NCBI GenBank assembly: GCA_947650285.1
Contig: CANTFL010000409.1
Span: 62,001 to 126,000 of the forward strand
DNA from: Hyaloperonospora brassicae
Taxonomy: Eukaryota > Oomycota > Peronosporomycetes > Peronosporales > Peronosporaceae
DNA: 64,000 nt
Direction: 5' to 3'
This document shows positions 59,729 to 64,000 of this stretch, one piece after another; within the stretch, counting starts at the first letter, position 1; each line of letters opens with the position of its first letter. Position numbers and translations under genes: made by a program. The notes below the pieces were generated by a model. It was not told the DNA's origin. It saw only the letters and a program-made list of their open reading frames with translations, and did no database searches.

Positions 59729-61052
59729 TCAAGCAAAATGCAAACCGCGGCACTTGCCGCTTGCATCAAACAGGAAACGCTCGAACTGTAGTCGTGATCC
59801 ATCAAGCCTTGCACGTTGTGGGCATCTATCTGCCGTGCTGGCAAACAGCTCCCGTACTGCCTGCGCTTGGTTCATCGAGCCGATCTCCATCAGCAAACAG
59901 GACTTTGTCGTACGATACGCTGGCATCTCGCTTTGCTTTATGTCCCAGTCAGATGCCACGGCAGTCTCTGTGCTGTGGTTTCGAAATAGGTTGGCCACAC
60001 TCTGGTGCAGATACTCATACATCCGCAACCCCTGCGGATCCACTCCAGTATCGTCAAGCAAAGGTCCACCATCTGGAAACAGCGCCAAGTGCGGCTCATA
60101 CGCGAGCACGTCTTGTCCAACAAGATGCAGTTCTCGACGTGGAATGTACGGAGGATTGCACAACACCACGTCGAAACGCTGGTACACGAGTGCATCCTCC
60201 TTGCCAAGTCGTGGTAACGTCTGCAGGTCTCGGAGCACGAACGCTGTCCGTCCGTCCAAATTGTGCGTACAGGCATTGCCTCTCGCAACCTCAAGTGCAC
60301 GTGGAGAAACGTCAATGCCCACTCCAGTGGCTCGTGGGAACTCGGACAGCGCCGCGAGCAGTAAACAGCCCGATCCTGTGCCAATGTCCAAGATACGCAG
60401 CGGTGTCTGCGGCTCGTATTGCTCCTGCCACGTCCATTCCAATGCAATGGTGAGAATGTGATGGACTCGCACGAACATTCACGAATGGGTCACGCACCAC
60501 TAACGTCTCAATGAGCACTTCACTGTCACTGCGTGGAATGAGTGTGTCTGGAGTCACTGCAAAGTCCATCGACCAAAACTCTCTCGAGCCAGCAATGTAA
60601 GCCAACGGCTCACCTGCGAGACGCCTTTTCACGAAACCGGTCAGCTTTGCAGCCTCGTGATTCGTCAACTGGAAGTGATATTTGACACAACAACAACAAA
60701 GCAAAAAAGCAAAAAAAGCACAAACACAGAAAACAGAAAATAAAAGCAAAACCAAATTGACATGAGATGGCTTCCTGTTGTTGCTTTTCTTGATCAAATA
60801 TTTCACTGTCCTTGTGGTACGAATTGCCCGTCATACCTTTCGCTCGTCGTGGAAGACCACGTCGTTGCTGCGTGCGAGTCGGGGCTCGAGAGCATTGGCC
60901 ACCAGCGCTTTGGCGTCATGACGAGCAGACACGCGGCAGCTGGAGCCTGTAGCAGAGCCTTCTTGGCGGTGTAGGCGCTCGCGGATCTCGTGTACGGCTC
61001 GACGCACTGTCTGGTGGCTGTGGATATGACGTCGAGACGCTGCCGAGCGCAT
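59729..61052 (-). CDS. PrmC/HemK-type release-factor glutamine methyltransferase, with a frame break
   Basis: HemK/PrmC enzymes methylate the Gln of the GGQ motif in release factors; this copy is probably mitochondrial. Exon 1 is 61052-60837 and exon 2 is 60668-59729, with a 168-bp GT-AG intron. Motifs: an Arg/His-rich start (possible transit peptide), RRLAGEPLAYIAG, REFWSMDFAV, LIPRSDSE, the SAM loop ILDIGTGSGC, and the catalytic NPPY in FDVVLCNPPYIP. Near 60460-60490 the reading frame shifts by one base between LIETLVV and HHILTIAL. A 28-bp GT-AG stretch would repair it but is too short for a normal intron, so a sequence error or a real mutation is likelier. The true start could be further upstream (ATG at 61082 or 61193). 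Confidence 0.83.
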
Positions 61053-61208
61053 GTTTGACTGATTGTGGCAACGATACGTCATTCGACCGAGGGAACATAG
61101 CGAAACAGTATGAACGGGATATGTGCGTTGCGGACTATGTGGAAACATATCATATCCCACGAGTAATGTTGCGTCGGATGAAGCTAACCACATAACTGCT
61201 GAAGACAA

Positions 61209-62345
61209 CCACTTGTCAAAAAAGAGTGTTTTGGGTCATTTGTGCCCAGTTCACTCGGCAAGTGCTGCATCGTTGTTGGTCCAACTTTGTGTCAGCAGTT
61301 GTTCCTGGTGTATGCCAGCCATACCCATTTTCTGAGTCGGAAGACTATTCGCAATGACTGTTTTGGCTTATTTTATGCGTCGAGACAGGATGTCGCGATG
61401 GGCCTTTATCCTGTGAGCTTTGCGATCGTGAAGCACGTTTGTAGCGAGCGCCATCTTTGACATAGCTATGCAAAGTACTGTCTCCTTCACGCACCTGTCA
61501 TGTCTACGAGTTGTTGTCGTGCAACAATCAGACGTAACGTGCGACATCACCAAGTTTTATTCACTTGTTTACAGCCCATTCGTCTGTACAGTACGTGCCG
61601 TCCATGACAGCAGACACAGCTCAGCAAAAGCTTTAGTTGTGCACAACACGACTACTACCTGATCGACTTCATGCGATCAAAGTGCGGTCCACAGCACGTC
61701 GTGCTTTTCGTCGCCTGTGCTCAAGTCGACATCGAAGAGTTTGCCCATAGCTAAACAAAGGCGAACGTCAAACTCAAACAAACGTCAGTACATATAACTT
61801 GCGCTCAGTCGTGTGAAACGAGCGCTGCATCGACATCTGATCTTTTGGTCTCGTCTCAGGTTCCTGACAAGTGGCAACGTGACGATATGCTTAGCCTGTC
61901 GTACGGTGCTCAAGTTCAGTATCGCTGTTTGGGTGGAGGGTAAGTACTGCATCAAATTGGGTTTGCACTCGCATTCCTGACGCGTTACGACGTACAACGT
62001 TACGTCCTACACGAGTGGCCGAAATATCTCGTGATGGTGCTCGATCGTCCGTGCACTGCACAAAGTGGACAACTGAATTCGTGCGGGCGATAGCGTGCGA
62101 TACATAGCAGCACCAGCAGCACATCAATCTCGGTCTGGAATGGAAACGAGCGTTAGCAGCTTCAGCCCAACTTTCAACTTTGGGCTCATGACATTTCGTT
62201 GCCATTGACTTTACCACGTTGACGCGACGTGGAATAGCGTAGATACAACTAAGACATCGGCTGCTCGTCATTGCCACCTTGATCACGAATACCTCTTCAG
62301 TTGCAGCCCACCTCCTCCACAAACTGCTGCAGCAATATCCGGAGA
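61209..62345. other. PrmC-CWC27 spacer with possible unrecognised exons
   Basis: No gene can be named. Two candidate minus-strand exons are described as a separate entry. The rest contains only short frames. Confidence 0.4.
61677..61976 (-). CDS. Possible 3' exons of an unrecognised gene
   Basis: Two stretches join in phase through a GT-AG intron of 154 bp: 61976-61905 (after acceptor GCGTCAG) and 61750-61677, ending in TGA. They read TQFDAVLTLHPNSDTELEH and then PMGKLFDVDLSTGDEKHDVL, and close with WTAL. Codon choice in the second part resembles the neighbouring genes. I do not recognise the protein, and upstream exons are not clear. An ATG at 61974 would give only 47 residues. Confidence 0.3.
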
Positions 62346-64000
62346 TCAACGCCGACCGTGACGGCGGTCTCTGTCACGGTGGCCTTGACGGTCATAGTCT
62401 CGAGAGCGACCATGTCGGTTGCTGCCTCGCGATCGATCCTGAGACCGGTTCCTCTTTGACTCTCCAACAGAGCTCTGGCCACGTTCATTGCGAGAGTCGA
62501 TCGTCATATAGTCCTACGTACGTATGCACAGAAGACAGCTTAGTCGACAGTCACGTTCGCGAGCATACACACAATGAACATCCTTACGTCTGCCGAAGGC
62601 TCGTTGACGGAGCGAAATTGGTCCTGTGATATTCGTACACGATACAAGACTGTTAGCGCTGAGCTTACAAGGCGGAAACGGCACCATAGATGCTGCAGGG
62701 GCTTACATCGATATGCTTCTTGAACTTGAGCTTGGCAGTCATCCACGACTTGTCGTCCGTCGTATCATCGTGTTCGTCGTCATCTTCGAGAATTTGCCCA
62801 TGGTAACTCTCTGTGACGTCCTTCTTGGTTCCATCGCTTTTGGCATCTGCATCACCGTCTGCAGGATTCGTCGTCTGAGTATTCACGCTGACAAGCGTCG
62901 CCTGAAACTGCTTCAGCTTCATCAGCGTCTCTTGCTCTCGCGTGCTGCGCTTACTGCTTTTTTTCGCTGCAAGTACTTTTGTCGCTGCTGTTGCAATGGA
63001 GTGAGCATATCTTGGAAAGCTCTGTCTTTTTCCAGCTTCTTTGCTTCCTCGCCCATTAGCAACGGAACAGCCTTCTTCGACTGTCGCAGCTCCTCTCGCA
63101 ATTTAGCATACTCTTCTCGGTCCGTCTTGTGGCGACTCGAGCTTGCAGAAAGCTTGTTGACACTCGTCGTATCGAGGCTTTTGTCAGCATCTCCCCTCTC
63201 TTTGCTCGACGCATTCTTGCTGGAAGCTGCTGCTACTGCAACTTTCAATTTCTCTCGCGCGCGTGCTTTCTTGTCCTCGCTGGCCACTTCGTTGTCGATC
63301 TCTGCGACACGCTGCAAGACCTCGGCATCTACTATTGCCTTGAGTTTGTGATCATCGAGTAAGTCGTGACTACTTGCCATCGTCTTTGCTTTCTTGTGAA
63401 ACGTCGAGGCAGCTCTACTGACTTCTTCTTGAAACGCCTCTTCATCGTCACCAAACGAAAGCAACTTCAAATCCTTCGTCGCTTTTCGCTTTGGCTTTTT
63501 CGTTGCCTGAACGTCATTCGACGCCTCGTTCCGCTTGACAGCTCTACTCAATGCAACAAGCACAAACGACAGTTACCGCCATATCCAGCCTTTCATCAAA
63601 GCCCGTGTTTCAACACGAAGTTACCGTGGAACAATGTCCTCGAACGGATTCCAGAGCACTTCAATGCTCAACAATTTCGGCGGACGAAGCGGACGGTCCT
63701 GCTCATTGGTTTCCACGTCTCCGACACTCAGCAGATTGAAAATGGTGTTGCCGGTCACCTACCACGTAAAGCCACAACAAACTCCCGATCAGTACCCCAT
63801 CACCCACTGGAGCTTCAGCCTCACTCAGCTCTTCTTGTGTGTACTCTTTTTTTTCGTACCTTGCCAAAGATCGTGTGCTTCTTGTCCAGAAAGTCGCAGG
63901 CGTCCAACGTGAAGAAAAACTGCGAGTGGTTCGAGTTGGGTTTGTTCTCATTGGCCATTGCCAGCAGTCCGCGATGAGTGAACCGCAGTCTCGAGTGAAA
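62346..64000 (-). CDS. CWC27: CWC27-type spliceosomal cyclophilin (5' end outside window; one frame break)
   Basis: CWC27 is a cyclophilin-fold protein of the activated spliceosome (Bact complex). Exons in reading order: 64000-63860 (partial), 63758-63625, 63543-62707, 62623-62588, 62513-62346; introns of 74-101 bp. Motifs: FTHRGLLAMAN, NHSQFFFTLDACDFLDKKHT, GKV, VLWNPFEDIVPR, then a Lys/Ala-rich coiled-coil region, STREQETLMKLKQFQ, WMTAKLKF, and an Arg/Asp/Ser-rich tail (RSRDYDRQGHRDRDRRHGRR). In the third exon a 7-A run near 62974-62980 needs one more A to keep frame: exon length and the two conserved halves both demand +1. Human CWC27 has a comparable layout. The start of the cyclophilin domain lies to the right of the window. 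Confidence 0.92.

Overview
The window is nuclear DNA of a eukaryotic microbe, most likely an oomycete (inference). Most genes are compact and carry short GT-AG introns of about 60-170 bp. The proteins are typically eukaryotic: kinesin-12, dymeclin, UFD1, U1-C, CWC27, NF-YB and an STK19 homologue. There are no operons or ribosome-binding sites. The gene set, intron sizes and degraded copia-like DNA fit oomycetes, but no single marker proves it.

Left third (1-24357): a head-to-tail tandem array of units of 756-761 bp. Each unit holds one tRNA-Arg with anticodon ACG. There are 32 complete tRNA copies plus one cut by the left edge, so the array continues outside the window. All 32 copies whose 5' half is visible share a C4-A69 mismatch in the acceptor stem, and several carry further changes. 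Blocks of units are duplicated, which points to unequal exchange. The array ends at a 389-bp insertion-like segment (24358-24746) and a broken unit fragment (24746-24870), followed by about 1.4 kb without recognisable genes.

Middle (26268-40509): COX11 (+), NF-YB (+), a 1683-residue intronless kinesin-12-like gene (-), glycine cleavage H protein (-, 4 exons), a TruA/PUS1-type pseudouridine synthase (+, 4 exons), UFD1 (+, 7 exons) and an STK19 homologue (-, 4 exons). GCVH and the pseudouridine synthase diverge from a 261-bp gap. UFD1 and STK19 converge. From 40510 to 47922 lies a gene-poor tract with a decayed Ty1/copia RNase H fragment and a long near-perfect hairpin.

Right part (47923-64000): ribosomal protein eL32 (-), a CCR4/Angel/nocturnin-type nuclease-family protein (+), dymeclin (+, 5 exons), spermidine synthase (-), U1-C (+), an ankyrin-repeat protein (+, 6 exons), a PrmC/HemK glutamine methyltransferase (-, with a frame break) and CWC27 (-, cut by the right edge, with a homopolymer frame break). 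The neighbours are unrelated housekeeping genes for mitochondria, translation, RNA processing, protein quality control, Golgi and mitosis. They share a location, not a pathway. Exon limits were set by hand from splice signals, reading phase and recalled family conservation. No alignment or search was run.
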